A stretch of 64,000 nt of DNA. Source: Streptomyces sp. 1-11. GTDB lineage: Bacteria > Actinomycetota > Actinomycetes > Streptomycetales > Streptomycetaceae. The translations under genes were made by a program, and so were the position numbers. The notes under the pieces are model-generated. The model had not been told where the DNA came from and made no database searches. It saw nothing but the letters and a program-made list of their open reading frames with translations. The DNA is taken from assembly GCF_007176755.1 (NCBI RefSeq), contig NZ_BJTV01000005.1, forward strand, positions 310,001-374,000, in the 5' to 3' direction. Every line of letters starts with the position of its first letter. The first letter of the stretch is position 1. Positions 16,720-25,179 of the stretch are shown piece after piece.

Positions 16720-16850
16720 GGTCGCAGCCTATGTTGTACCGCCGGTAACTTTCCCTTTCCCGCCCCCTACCGCTCGGTACGCCACTGCTCTACAGTCCCA
16801 TTGCGCCAGTGTTCACTGGCAGAGTCAAGGCGATGCGTGGAGGCTTCGGG

Positions 16851-18380
16851 ATGGCCGAGCACGAGCATGTACGGGTGGCGGTGATCGGGTCCGGTTTCGG
16901 CGGACTGGGGGCCGCGGTGCGGCTGCGCCGCGAGGGGATCACCGACTTCGTCGTCTTGGAGCGGGCCGACAGCGTCGGCGGCACCTGGCGGGACAACAGC
17001 TACCCCGGGTGCGCCTGCGACGTGCCCTCCCACCTCTACTCCTTCTCCTTCGCGCCCAACCCCGACTGGCCGCGCACCTTCTCCGGGCAGCAGCACATCC
17101 GCGCCTACCTGGAGCACGTCACCGACCTCTTCGGGCTGCGCCCGCACATCCGCTTCGGCGCCGAGGTGAAGGTGATGCGGTGGGACGGCGAGCTCCTGCG
17201 CTGGGAGATCGAGACCGCGCGGGGCACGCTCACCGCCGACGTCGTGGTCTCCGCCACCGGGCCGCTGTCCGACCCGAAGATCCCCGAGATCCCCGGGCTG
17301 GAGTCCTTTCCCGGCAAGGTGTTCCACTCGGCCCGCTGGGACCACGACTACGACCTGCGGGGCAAGCGCGTCGCCATGGTCGGCACCGGGGCCTCCGCCA
17401 TCCAGATCGTGCCCGCCATCCAGCGCCAGGTCGGCCGGCTCACGCTCTTCCAGCGCACCCCGCCCTGGGTGATGCCGCGCATGGACCGCGCCATCAGCGC
17501 GGCCGAACGCCGGCTGCACCAGGCGCTGCCGTTCACCACCCGGCTCAGGCGCGGGGTGCTGTGGGGCATCCGGGAACTGCAGGTGCAGGCGTTCACCAAG
17601 CACCCCGACGAACTCGGCCTGGTCGAGCAGCTCGCCAAGCGGAACATGGGCCGCGCCGTGAAGGACCCGGCGCTGCGCGCCAAGCTCACCCCCGACTACC
17701 GCATCGGCTGCAAGCGGATCCTGCTCTCCAGCGAGTACTACCCGGCGCTGGCCCGGCCCAACGTGGACGTGGTCGCCAGCGGGCTCAGCGAGGTCCGCGG
17801 CTCCACGGTGGTCGCGGCCGACGGCAGCGAGGCGGAGGTCGACGCGATCGTCTTCGGCACGGGCTTCCACGTCACGGACATGCCCATCGCCGAGCGTGTC
17901 GTCGGGGCGGAGGGCGCCACGCTCGCCGAGACCTGGAAGGGCGGCATGCGGGCGCTGCGCGGCGCCTCGGCCGCCGGGTTCCCCAACTGGATGACGATCA
18001 TCGGGCCCAACACCGGCCTCGGCAACTCCTCGATGATCCTCATGATCGAGTCCCAGCTCAACTACATGGCGGACTACCTGCGCCAGCTCGACGTGCTCGG
18101 AGGCCGCGCCGCCCTCGACGCGCGGCCCGCCGCCGTCGACGCCTGGAACCACAAGGTCCAGGAGCGCATGAAGCGGACCGTGTGGAACACCGGCGGCTGC
18201 ACGAGCTGGTACCTCGACCCCAGCGGCCGCAACACCACCATCTGGCCCGGTACGACGGCGGAGTTCCGGCGCGCGACCCGGCGGGTCGACCTGGCGGAGT
18301 ACGAGGTCGTCCGGCCGGCCGGCGCCCCCGTCGCCGACGCCGGCCCGGTGACCGGGCGGCAGAGCGAGGCCGCCGTATGA
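16851..18380 (+). CDS. Flavin-containing Baeyer-Villiger-type monooxygenase
   Basis: A 509-residue flavoprotein. The FAD Rossmann motif G13SGFGG18 is near the N-terminus; FPGKVFHSARW (residues 153-163) matches the Baeyer-Villiger fingerprint FxGxxxHxxxW; the NADPH Rossmann motif MVGTGASAIQ follows at ~180. Such enzymes insert oxygen next to a ketone to give an ester or lactone. ATG 16851 has GGAGG 7 nt upstream; ATG 16833 is poorer. The stop overlaps the next gene (ATGA), and that gene is a hydrolase able to open the ester, followed by an SDR, so the three probably form a short ketone-degrading or lipid-modifying route comparable to the mycobacterial mymA locus. Confidence 0.92.
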   Translation: MAEHEHVRVAVIGSGFGGLGAAVRLRREGITDFVVLERADSVGGTWRDNSYPGCACDVPSHLYSFSFAPNPDWPRTFSGQQHIRAYLEHVTDLFGLRPHIRFGAEVKVMRWDGELLRWEIETARGTLTADVVVSATGPLSDPKIPEIPGLESFPGKVFHSARWDHDYDLRGKRVAMVGTGASAIQIVPAIQRQVGRLTLFQRTPPWVMPRMDRAISAAERRLHQALPFTTRLRRGVLWGIRELQVQAFTKHPDELGLVEQLAKRNMGRAVKDPALRAKLTPDYRIGCKRILLSSEYYPALARPNVDVVASGLSEVRGSTVVAADGSEAEVDAIVFGTGFHVTDMPIAERVVGAEGATLAETWKGGMRALRGASAAGFPNWMTIIGPNTGLGNSSMILMIESQLNYMADYLRQLDVLGGRAALDARPAAVDAWNHKVQERMKRTVWNTGGCTSWYLDPSGRNTTIWPGTTAEFRRATRRVDLAEYEVVRPAGAPVADAGPVTGRQSEAAV

Positions 18381-19333
18381 GCCGGACCGCCGAGACGGCC
18401 GCAGGCCCCTGCGCCCCGCCGGTGCCGGCCCGCACCCTCACCGTCGTCTCCGCCGACGGCGCCCGGCTGCACGCCGAGGTGCACGGCCCCGAGGACGCCC
18501 CGCCCGTCGTCCTCGCCCACGGCTGGACCTGCTCGACCGCCTTCTGGGCGGCGCAGATCAGGGACCTGGCGGCCGACCACCGGGTGATCGCATACGACCA
18601 GCGTGGGCACGGGCGCAGCCCGGCGAGCCACGCCTGCACCACCGAGGCGCTGGCGGACGACCTGGAGGCGGTGCTCGCCCAGACCCTGGCGCCGGGGGAG
18701 AAGGCCCTCGTGGTCGGCCACTCCATGGGCGGGATGACGGTCATGGCCGCCTCCGCGCGCCCCCGTTTCCGCGAGCACGCCGCGGCCGCCCTGCTGTGCA
18801 GCACCGGCAGCTCCCGGCTGGTCGCCGAGGCGCGGGTGGTGCCGCTGCGCGCCGGACGGGCCCGCACCTGGCTCACCGGGCGCGTGCTCAGCTCGCGCGC
18901 CCCGCTCGGCCCGGTCACACCCCTGGCGATGCGCGTCCTCAAGTACGGGACCATGGGCGCCGGTTCGGCCCCGCACATGGTGGAGGCCTGCGCGCGGATC
19001 GTGCACGCCTGCCCGCGCACCGTGCGCCACGCCTGGGCGGGCATGCTCGCCACGCTCGACCTCGACCACGGGGTACGGCAGTTGCGGGTGCCCACCGCGG
19101 TCGTGCACGGCGCCGCCGACCGGCTCACACCCGTCGTGCACGCCCACGCGCTGGTCGCGGCCCTGCCGCGGTGCCTCGGGCTCACCGAGCTGCCCGGCGT
19201 CGGCCACATGTCTCCCGTCGAGGCCCCGGAGCAGGTGACCGGGCGGATCCGGGAGCTCGTCACCACCTACGTCACGGGGGACACCCCCGACTCCCGTACC
19301 GACGTCGTGCAGCAGATCAAGGAGGGCGCATGA
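18377..19333 (+). CDS. Alpha/beta hydrolase
   Basis: A 318-residue serine hydrolase. The oxyanion motif VLAHGWTCSTAFW, the nucleophile elbow GHSMGG (Ser116), Asp248 in GAADRLTP and His277 in GVGHMSP make a full catalytic triad. No signal peptide is seen, so it is cytosolic. It starts inside the monooxygenase stop codon and ends inside the SDR start codon, so all three are translationally coupled. Most plausible role: hydrolysis of the ester made by the monooxygenase. The middle cap region is helical and basic, which could favour acyl-chain substrates, but this is a guess. Confidence 0.9.
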   Translation: MSRTAETAAGPCAPPVPARTLTVVSADGARLHAEVHGPEDAPPVVLAHGWTCSTAFWAAQIRDLAADHRVIAYDQRGHGRSPASHACTTEALADDLEAVLAQTLAPGEKALVVGHSMGGMTVMAASARPRFREHAAAALLCSTGSSRLVAEARVVPLRAGRARTWLTGRVLSSRAPLGPVTPLAMRVLKYGTMGAGSAPHMVEACARIVHACPRTVRHAWAGMLATLDLDHGVRQLRVPTAVVHGAADRLTPVVHAHALVAALPRCLGLTELPGVGHMSPVEAPEQVTGRIRELVTTYVTGDTPDSRTDVVQQIKEGA

Positions 19334-20214
19334 GCAGGGTCAGCCTCGAAGGACAGGTCGCCGTGGTCACCGGAGCGGCGCGCGGCGTCGGCGAGTTGCT
19401 CGCCCGCAAACTCTCCGCGCGCGGCGCCAGGGTCGCGCTGGTCGGCCTGGAGGAGGACGCCCTCAAGGAGGTCTCCGGGCGGCTGCACAGCGAGAGCGCC
19501 CACTGGTACGCCGACGTCACCGACCACGAGGCGATGAGCCGGGTGGCGCGGGAGGTGAAGGAGCGCTTCGGCAAGGTCGACATCGTCGTCGCCAACGCCG
19601 GCGTGGCGACCGGGGGGCCCTTCATCGACTCCGACCCGGAGGCGTGGCGGCGGGTGATCGAGGTGAATCTGATCGGTTCGGCGGTCACGGCCCGCGCGTT
19701 CCTGCCGGTGCTGGTCGAGAGCCGGGGCTACCTGCTGCAGATCGCCTCGCTCGCCGCCATCACCCCGGCGCCGATGATGTCGGCGTACTGCGCCTCCAAG
19801 TCGGGCGTGGAGGCCTACGCGCACAGCCTGCGGGCCGAGGTCGGCTACCAGGGCGTCCGGGTCGGCGTCGGGTACCTGTCCTGGACCGACACCGACATGG
19901 TGCGCGGCGCCGACCAGGACGACGTCATGCGGGAGCTCAGGCAGCGGCTGCCGTGGCCGTCGAACAAGACGTACCCGCTGGGCCCGGCGGTGGACCGGCT
20001 CGTCGAGGGCATCGAGCGGCGCTCGGCGCACGTGTACGGGCAGTGGTGGCTGCGGGGCATGCAGGGGGTGCGCGGGTACCTGCCGGCGCTCATCGGAACC
20101 GTCGGCCAGCGGGAGATGCGGCGGTTCGCGCCGCGGCTCCAGGGGATGCGTTCCGGGCTCGTCGGCGCAGGTGGGGAGGCGGACGAGGCGGCCCGGGCTA
20201 CGCTGCGTAACTGA
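19330..20214 (+). CDS. Short-chain dehydrogenase/reductase (SDR)
   Basis: A 294-residue classical SDR. The NAD(P) motif TGAARGVG is at residues 14-21, NAG at VVANAGVATGG, and the catalytic set is Ser140, Tyr153 and Lys157 (YCASK). After the Rossmann core, ~50 extra residues with YGQWWLRGMQGVRGYLPALI suggest membrane contact, as in mycobacterial lipid-linked SDRs. It is the last gene of the coupled operon and probably oxidises an alcohol to the ketone used by the monooxygenase, or the released alcohol. Direction and cofactor are not determined. Confidence 0.9.
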   Translation: MSRVSLEGQVAVVTGAARGVGELLARKLSARGARVALVGLEEDALKEVSGRLHSESAHWYADVTDHEAMSRVAREVKERFGKVDIVVANAGVATGGPFIDSDPEAWRRVIEVNLIGSAVTARAFLPVLVESRGYLLQIASLAAITPAPMMSAYCASKSGVEAYAHSLRAEVGYQGVRVGVGYLSWTDTDMVRGADQDDVMRELRQRLPWPSNKTYPLGPAVDRLVEGIERRSAHVYGQWWLRGMQGVRGYLPALIGTVGQREMRRFAPRLQGMRSGLVGAGGEADEAARATLRN

Positions 20215-20301
20215 TCGACATGCGGAGCGTGTTGGGCCGTGTGAATCTGGTCGAGGCCCCACCGGGGGCCAACCCCCCACCCACTTCGGGAGTGAACCCA
20301 C

Positions 20302-20586
20302 ATGGGTATGAAGGACCAGTTCACCGAGAAGACCAGCGACTTCCAGGACCAGGCCCGCGAGAAGGTCGGCCAGGCCCGGGAGAAGGCCGGCCAGGCCGGC
20401 CAGGCCACCCGGGAGAAGGCCGGCCAGCGCGGCCAGCAGCAGGGCCAGCGTGGTCAGCAGCAGGGTCAGCACGGGCCGCAGCAGGGTCAGCGAGGCCACC
20501 AGCAGCCTGAGCGGGGTCGCAACATGCGCGAGGACGACTCGCAGCGGGAGATGGACGACCGCTTCGACGCCGACTACGACGCGTAG
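20302..20586 (+). CDS. Small Gln/Gly-rich repetitive hydrophilic protein
   Basis: A 94-residue protein with no membrane segment or Cys. It opens MGMKDQFTEKTSDFQDQA and carries repeated REKxGQ units, then five or so GQQQGQRG units, and ends with an acidic DDRFDADYDA. The composition resembles LEA or CsbD-like stress hydrophilins, which stay unfolded and protect macromolecules; that is only a resemblance. ATG 20302 follows GGGAG. It stands alone, 87 bp after the SDR, convergent with the protease gene across a repeat array. Codon usage is normal for the genome. Confidence 0.7.
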   Translation: MGMKDQFTEKTSDFQDQAREKVGQAREKAGQAGQATREKAGQRGQQQGQRGQQQGQHGPQQGQRGHQQPERGRNMREDDSQREMDDRFDADYDA

Positions 20587-20946
20587 CGCTGCGCTCGGCT
20601 TCGGCCGGGTTGGCGGCTTGGGGTGCCCTCCGAGGTTTTTGGGGGGCGCCCCTCCCTTTGTTGGTCTGGGGGGCGTTCGGGTGTTGGAGCGGGGCGTTGG
20701 TGCGCTCGGGTTTTTCAGCGGTGGCGTGTTGGGGGCGGGGGTGTCGGGGGTGGGTTGTCGGGTGCGGGTGGGTGGGGGCTGGTCGCGCAGTTCCCCGCGC
20801 CCCTTAAAAGATCGCGCAGTTCCCCAGCCCCTAAGGATTGCGCAGTTCCCCAGCCCCTAAGGATTGCGCAGTTCCCCGCGCCCCTAAGGATTGCGCCGTT
20901 CCCCGCGCCCCTGGAGATCGCGCAGTTGCCCGCGCCCCTTGGAAGA
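20587..20946. repeat. Gene-free 360-bp spacer with six copies of a 20-bp Streptomyces repeat
   Basis: The left half is G/T-rich (about 20620-20780) with no gene. The right half holds copies of GCGCAGTTCCCCGCGCCCCT at 20785, 20814, 20840, 20866, 20893 and 20920, each 19-20 bp, spaced 26-29 bp and joined by TAAGGATT or AGATC linkers. The array runs up to the protease stop codon at 20947. This element is scattered between genes in many Streptomyces genomes; six in a row is notable. Confidence 0.85.
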
Positions 20947-23900
20947 TCAGGGTCTCGGTGGGAGGGGTGGGCGGGGGGTGTGGGGGACGTCGGTGTAGTC
21001 CGGGGGGCTGGCGGCGGGGTTGGTCTGCAGGAGTTCCAGGGCCAGTTGGACCGCGTCGTCGAGTTGGGCGTGGCGGCCTTCGGCCCAGTCCAGGGGGGTG
21101 CGCAGGACCTCCAGGTCCGGGGTGACGCCGTGGTTCTCCACGGACCAGCCGTAGGCGTCGAACCAGGCCGCGTTCATCGGCACCGTGATGACCGTGCCGT
21201 CGCCGAGCCGGTGCCGGCCCGTCATGCCGACCACGCCGCCCCAGGTGCGCTGCCCGACCACCGGCCCCAGCTTCAGCAGTTTGAAGGCGGCGGTGATCAT
21301 GTCGCCGTCGGAGGAGGTCGCCTCGTCGGCCAGGGCCACGATCGGGCCCCGGGGCGCGTTCGAGGTGTACGACACCGGCTGGGCGTTGCGGGTCAGGTCC
21401 CAGCCGAGGATCGTCCGGCTGAGGGTCTCGATGACGAGTTCGCTGATGTGCCCCCCCGCGTTGCCGCGCACGTCCACGATGAGCGCCGGTCGGGAGACCT
21501 CCATGCGCAGGTCCCGGTTGAACTGGGCCCAGCCGGAGCCGCCCATGTCGGGGATGTGCAGGTACCCGCACCGGCCGCCGCTCAACTCCCGCACGACCTC
21601 GCGGCGTTTGGCCACCCAGTCCTGGTAGCGCAGCGGACGCTCGTCGACGAGCGGCACAATGGCGACCCGCCGGGGCCGCCCCGGCTCGCCCGGCGGCGGG
21701 GCGAAGGTCAGTTCCGTCGTCGTGCCGCCCGACCCGGCGAGCAGCGGGTAGGGCCCGGTGAGCGGGTCGACGGGACGGCCGTCGACGTGGGTCAGCAGGG
21801 CGCCCTCGCGGATGCCCGTGCCGGCCAGCGGCGAGCGTGCCTTGGAGTCGGAGGAGTCGCCGGGCAGGATGCGCTTGACCGCCCACCCGCCGTGCCGTTC
21901 GACCAGGTTGGCGCCGAGCAGGCCCTGCCAGCGCTGGTACTGGGCCGGGCCCTCGTTGCGGCGGGCGGCGGTGACGTAGGCGTGCGAGGTGCCCAGCTCG
22001 CCGAGGACCTCGCGCAGCAGGTCGGCGAAGTCGTCGGGGGAGGCGACCTGTTCGACCAGCGGGCGGTACTGGTCGAGCACCGCGTCCCAGTCGATGCCGC
22101 ACATCCCGGGGTCCCAGAAGTAGGCGCGGATGAGCCGGCCGGCCTCGTCGTAGGCCTGGCGCCACTCGGCGGGCGGGTCGGCGTGGTGCACGATGCGGCG
22201 CAGGTCGATCCAGACGGTCGTGTCGCCGTCGCCGGTCTCGGTCGACGGCACCGCCCGCAGGTCGCCCTCGTCGACCACCACCAGCCGGGTCCCGTCCCCG
22301 CTCACCGCGAACCAGTCCATGTGGTCGACGAGTTCGGCCTTCTTGGCCTTGGCGATGTTGAAGTACTCGAGCGTCGGGCGGCCGCTGATGTCGGCCGGGT
22401 TGGCGAAGGTCTCGCCGAGCGCGCCGGAGATCGGCCAGCGCAGCCAGACCAGGCCCCCGCCGGCCACCGGGTACAGCGCGGAGTACTTGGAGGCGACCAC
22501 CGGGAACGGCGTCACCCGGTTCTCCAGGCCCTCCACCTCCACCGTGACCGCGCCGCCCTCCCCGCCGCCCTCGTCCTCGAGCGGGTCCAGTCCCCCGGCG
22601 GCCGGGCGGCCCTCGGGGTTCAGGGCGAACGGCGAGGGGGTCGCCGAGGAGAGCGGGACCAGATAGGGGCGGCAGCCCAGCGGGAAGGACAGGTCGCCGG
22701 TGTGGACGTCGTACACCGGGTCGAAGCCGCGCCAGGACAGGAAGGCGAGGTAGCGGCCGTCGCGGGTGAAGACGGGGTTCTCGTCCTCGAAGCGGCCGTT
22801 GGTGACGTCCACGATGTGCCGGTCCTTGATGCGGGCCAGCTTGATCTGCCGCAGGGAGCGGCCGATCCCCGGGTGGGACCAGGTGATCCAGGAGCCGTCC
22901 GGGGAGAAGGCGAGGTCGCGGACGGGCCCGTTGCCGGACCGGACCAGCTCGGTGACCAGGCCGTCCGGAACGGCGGCGGCCGTCCCGCCGCCGGGGTCCC
23001 CGGAGTCCGCCGGGCCCTCGGCGGCGGCCTCGCCGGCCGCCTCCTCCTGTGCGTCCCCGACGTCGATCAGCAGCAGCCGTCCGTCGTGGGAGGCGACGGC
23101 GAGCCGTTCGCCCAGCGGGTCGGAGACCATCTCCAGGACCCGGCCCAGCTCGCCCTGGGCGAGCCGGCGCGCGGCGCGGTCGCCGGAGGCGCGGGGCAGC
23201 CGGGCGATCTCGACGGCGTCCTCGCCCTCGGCGTCCGTCACGTACGCCACCTGCCCGGTCGTGCCGAGCATCTCCGGCAGCCGGACCCGGACCCCGGGAG
23301 TGTCGGTGATGGTGCGGGACGGGCCGTCCCGGTGCGTGAGCCAGTACAGACTGCCCCTCACCACGACGGCGCTGGCCCGTCCGGTCTCGTCCACGGAGAT
23401 GCCGTCGACGTTCAGGGCGGCCGGCACCTGGTGCCGGCGGCGCCCGGCGCGCGGCCCGTCCAGCCGGATGTCGAGCCTGCGCGGCACGGCGTCCGGGGCG
23501 AAGTCGTCCACGAGCCACAGGCCGCCCGCGCACTGGTAGACCACCCGTGCGCCGTCGCTGGAGGCGTGCCGGGCGTAGAAGGCGTCGTGGTCGGAGTGGC
23601 GGCGCAGGTCGGAGCCGTCGTAGGCGCAGGAGTAGAGGTTGCCGACGCCCTCGTGGTCGGAGAGGAAGGCGATCCGGCCGCCGACGAACATGGGTGAGTG
23701 CAGGTGCCCGCCGATGTCCGGCAGCAGCCGCCGGCCGTGCAGCCAGAGCCGGCCCATGGCGCCGCCCCGGTAGCGCTTCCAGGAGGCCGGCTCGTGCGGC
23801 GGGGTGCCGGTGAGTAGCAGGCTCCGGCGCTCGCCGTCGATGTCGGCGGCCTGGATGTCGGAGACCGGGCCCCAGGGCAGCACGCGGCCGGGTGCGCCGT

Positions 23901-24270
23901 CCGTGGTCAGCTTGTAGGCCCAGGTGAAGTAGGAGAAGGGCTCGCCGTGGGAGGTGACGGCGAGGATGTCGCCGTCCGGGGTCCAGCCACGCACCTGGGT
24001 GTCGGCGCTGCCCCAGTACGTGAGCTGCCGCGACGGTCCGCCGTCGACGCCGACGAGGTGGATCTCGGGCACGAGGCCGCGCCAGGAGGCGTAGGCGATG
24101 CGGCCGCCGTCGGGCGAGAAGCGGGGGTGGCCGCACTTGGCGCGGTCCACGGTGAGCCGCCAGGCCCGGCCGGGGGAGTCGAGGGGGGCCAGCCAGAGGT
24201 CGTCCTCGGCCACGAAGCACAGCAGTTCGCCGTTGAGGTGGGGCAGGCGCAGATAGCTCACCCTCCCCAT
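20947..24270 (-). CDS. Tricorn-type protease (S41 family peptidase with beta-propellers)
   Basis: A 1107-residue cytosolic protein. Residues ~1-640 contain WD-like repeats of two propellers (for example HPRFSPDGGRIAYAS, DLAFSPDGSWITWSHPG). Then come a helical region, a PDZ domain near GTGIREGALLTHVDGRPVD, and the S41 catalytic core with LIVDVRGNAGGHISEL and the nucleophile in ATSSDGDM (Ser987, followed by Asp988). The C-terminus is proline-rich. Archaeal tricorn degrades peptides released by the proteasome; actinobacteria have proteasomes, so the same role is likely. ATG 24270 begins MGRVSYLRLPHLNGELL; earlier starts give a non-family leader. It is divergent from the TetR regulator. Confidence 0.9.
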   Translation of the reverse strand: MGRVSYLRLPHLNGELLCFVAEDDLWLAPLDSPGRAWRLTVDRAKCGHPRFSPDGGRIAYASWRGLVPEIHLVGVDGGPSRQLTYWGSADTQVRGWTPDGDILAVTSHGEPFSYFTWAYKLTTDGAPGRVLPWGPVSDIQAADIDGERRSLLLTGTPPHEPASWKRYRGGAMGRLWLHGRRLLPDIGGHLHSPMFVGGRIAFLSDHEGVGNLYSCAYDGSDLRRHSDHDAFYARHASSDGARVVYQCAGGLWLVDDFAPDAVPRRLDIRLDGPRAGRRRHQVPAALNVDGISVDETGRASAVVVRGSLYWLTHRDGPSRTITDTPGVRVRLPEMLGTTGQVAYVTDAEGEDAVEIARLPRASGDRAARRLAQGELGRVLEMVSDPLGERLAVASHDGRLLLIDVGDAQEEAAGEAAAEGPADSGDPGGGTAAAVPDGLVTELVRSGNGPVRDLAFSPDGSWITWSHPGIGRSLRQIKLARIKDRHIVDVTNGRFEDENPVFTRDGRYLAFLSWRGFDPVYDVHTGDLSFPLGCRPYLVPLSSATPSPFALNPEGRPAAGGLDPLEDEGGGEGGAVTVEVEGLENRVTPFPVVASKYSALYPVAGGGLVWLRWPISGALGETFANPADISGRPTLEYFNIAKAKKAELVDHMDWFAVSGDGTRLVVVDEGDLRAVPSTETGDGDTTVWIDLRRIVHHADPPAEWRQAYDEAGRLIRAYFWDPGMCGIDWDAVLDQYRPLVEQVASPDDFADLLREVLGELGTSHAYVTAARRNEGPAQYQRWQGLLGANLVERHGGWAVKRILPGDSSDSKARSPLAGTGIREGALLTHVDGRPVDPLTGPYPLLAGSGGTTTELTFAPPPGEPGRPRRVAIVPLVDERPLRYQDWVAKRREVVRELSGGRCGYLHIPDMGGSGWAQFNRDLRMEVSRPALIVDVRGNAGGHISELVIETLSRTILGWDLTRNAQPVSYTSNAPRGPIVALADEATSSDGDMITAAFKLLKLGPVVGQRTWGGVVGMTGRHRLGDGTVITVPMNAAWFDAYGWSVENHGVTPDLEVLRTPLDWAEGRHAQLDDAVQLALELLQTNPAASPPDYTDVPHTPRPPLPPRP

Positions 24271-24360
24271 GCTTTTCCGGGTGCGGGGGCCCAGCAACCG
24301 GAGCGGACTGCGAGAGCCCCGGATCCTTATGGGAATCCGACAGGCGTGACCCAGCACACG

Positions 24361-24423
24361 AACGAAACCGTTTCGTTTCGCTTAGGGCTGGGGTACATTC
24401 GTCGTGTACGAAACCGTGTCGTT
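24361..24423 (+). promoter_or_regulatory. Paired TetR operators and promoter before tetR-MMPL
   Basis: AACGAAA-CCG-TTTCGTT (24361-24377) is a perfect 7-bp inverted repeat; TACGAAA-CCG-TGTCGTT (24407-24423) is a near copy 46 bp further on. GTACAT/TACATT between them could be the -10. Two sites flanking the promoter upstream of a TetR gene suggest autoregulation. Confidence 0.75.
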
Positions 24424-24457
24424 CCAAGCGGGCAGCCGCACCGGGAAGGTGAGAGAC

Positions 24458-25066
24458 ATGACTGAGGCCGCAGCCGCGCGTCGCAGTCGGATCACGCCCG
24501 AACGCGAGGCCGAGTTGTACGCGGCCGTGCTCGACCTGCTGCGCGAGGTCGGCTACGACGCCCTCACCATGGACGCCGTCGCCGCCCGCACCCGGTCCAG
24601 CAAGGCCACCCTCTACCGCCAGTGGGGCGGCAAGGCCGAGCTGGTGGTGAAGGCCATCCGGCACGGCAAACCCGACCGGATCGGTGAGATCGACACGGGC
24701 ACGCTCCGCGGCGACCTGCACGCACTGGTCCGGCTCGAGGACGACTGCACCATCGAGCAGAACTCGGCGCTCATGCGGGGCGTCGCCATGGCGATGCACA
24801 ACAACCCCGACCTGCGCGAGGCCTTCCGGGCCCAGCTCGTGGAACCGGAGATCTCCGGCTTCCACCAGGTGATCCGGCGCGCGATCGACCGGGGCGAGGT
24901 CCGCCCCGACTGTCCCGCGCTCGACTTCCTGCTGCACATGATGGTCGGCGGCTTCGCCACCCGCGCGCTGCTCGACGACCAGCCGCCCACCCGGGCCTTC
25001 CTCACCTCGTACATCGACGCCGTGGTCCTCCCCGCCCTCGGCGTCACCCCAGCCCGATCAGCTTGA
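24458..25066 (+). CDS. TetR/AcrR family transcriptional regulator
   Basis: A 202-residue repressor. The helix-turn-helix covers LLREVGYDALTMDAVAARTR and SSKATLYRQWGGKAELV (residues ~22-62); the rest is the helical ligand-binding and dimer domain with a TetR_C-type ending (LLHMMVGGFATRALLDDQ). ATG 24458 has GGAAGG upstream. Two matching inverted repeats lie in its own upstream region. The MMPL transporter follows 113 bp later on the same strand, so the pair probably forms a drug- or lipid-responsive export unit. The inducer is unknown. Confidence 0.92.
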   Translation: MTEAAAARRSRITPEREAELYAAVLDLLREVGYDALTMDAVAARTRSSKATLYRQWGGKAELVVKAIRHGKPDRIGEIDTGTLRGDLHALVRLEDDCTIEQNSALMRGVAMAMHNNPDLREAFRAQLVEPEISGFHQVIRRAIDRGEVRPDCPALDFLLHMMVGGFATRALLDDQPPTRAFLTSYIDAVVLPALGVTPARSA

Positions 25067-25179
25067 TCATCCCCTGATCGCTCTCCCCGCAAGCCCACCA
25101 TCTGACGTCACCGCTCACGTCGTCGGGCTGATCGCCCCTGCCCTGATGAACCCCACGACCTGACCGGGAGTACGCCCTC

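Noticed and set aside
20785..20939. CRISPR array
   Set aside because: The spacers are 6-9 bp and similar to one another, the repeat is only 20 bp, and no cas gene is present.
20831..24937. Long frame overlapping the tricorn protease and the TetR gene on the minus strand
   Set aside because: It is a different frame on the same strand as the protease; the protease frame has clear domains and this one is Arg/Pro-rich noise.
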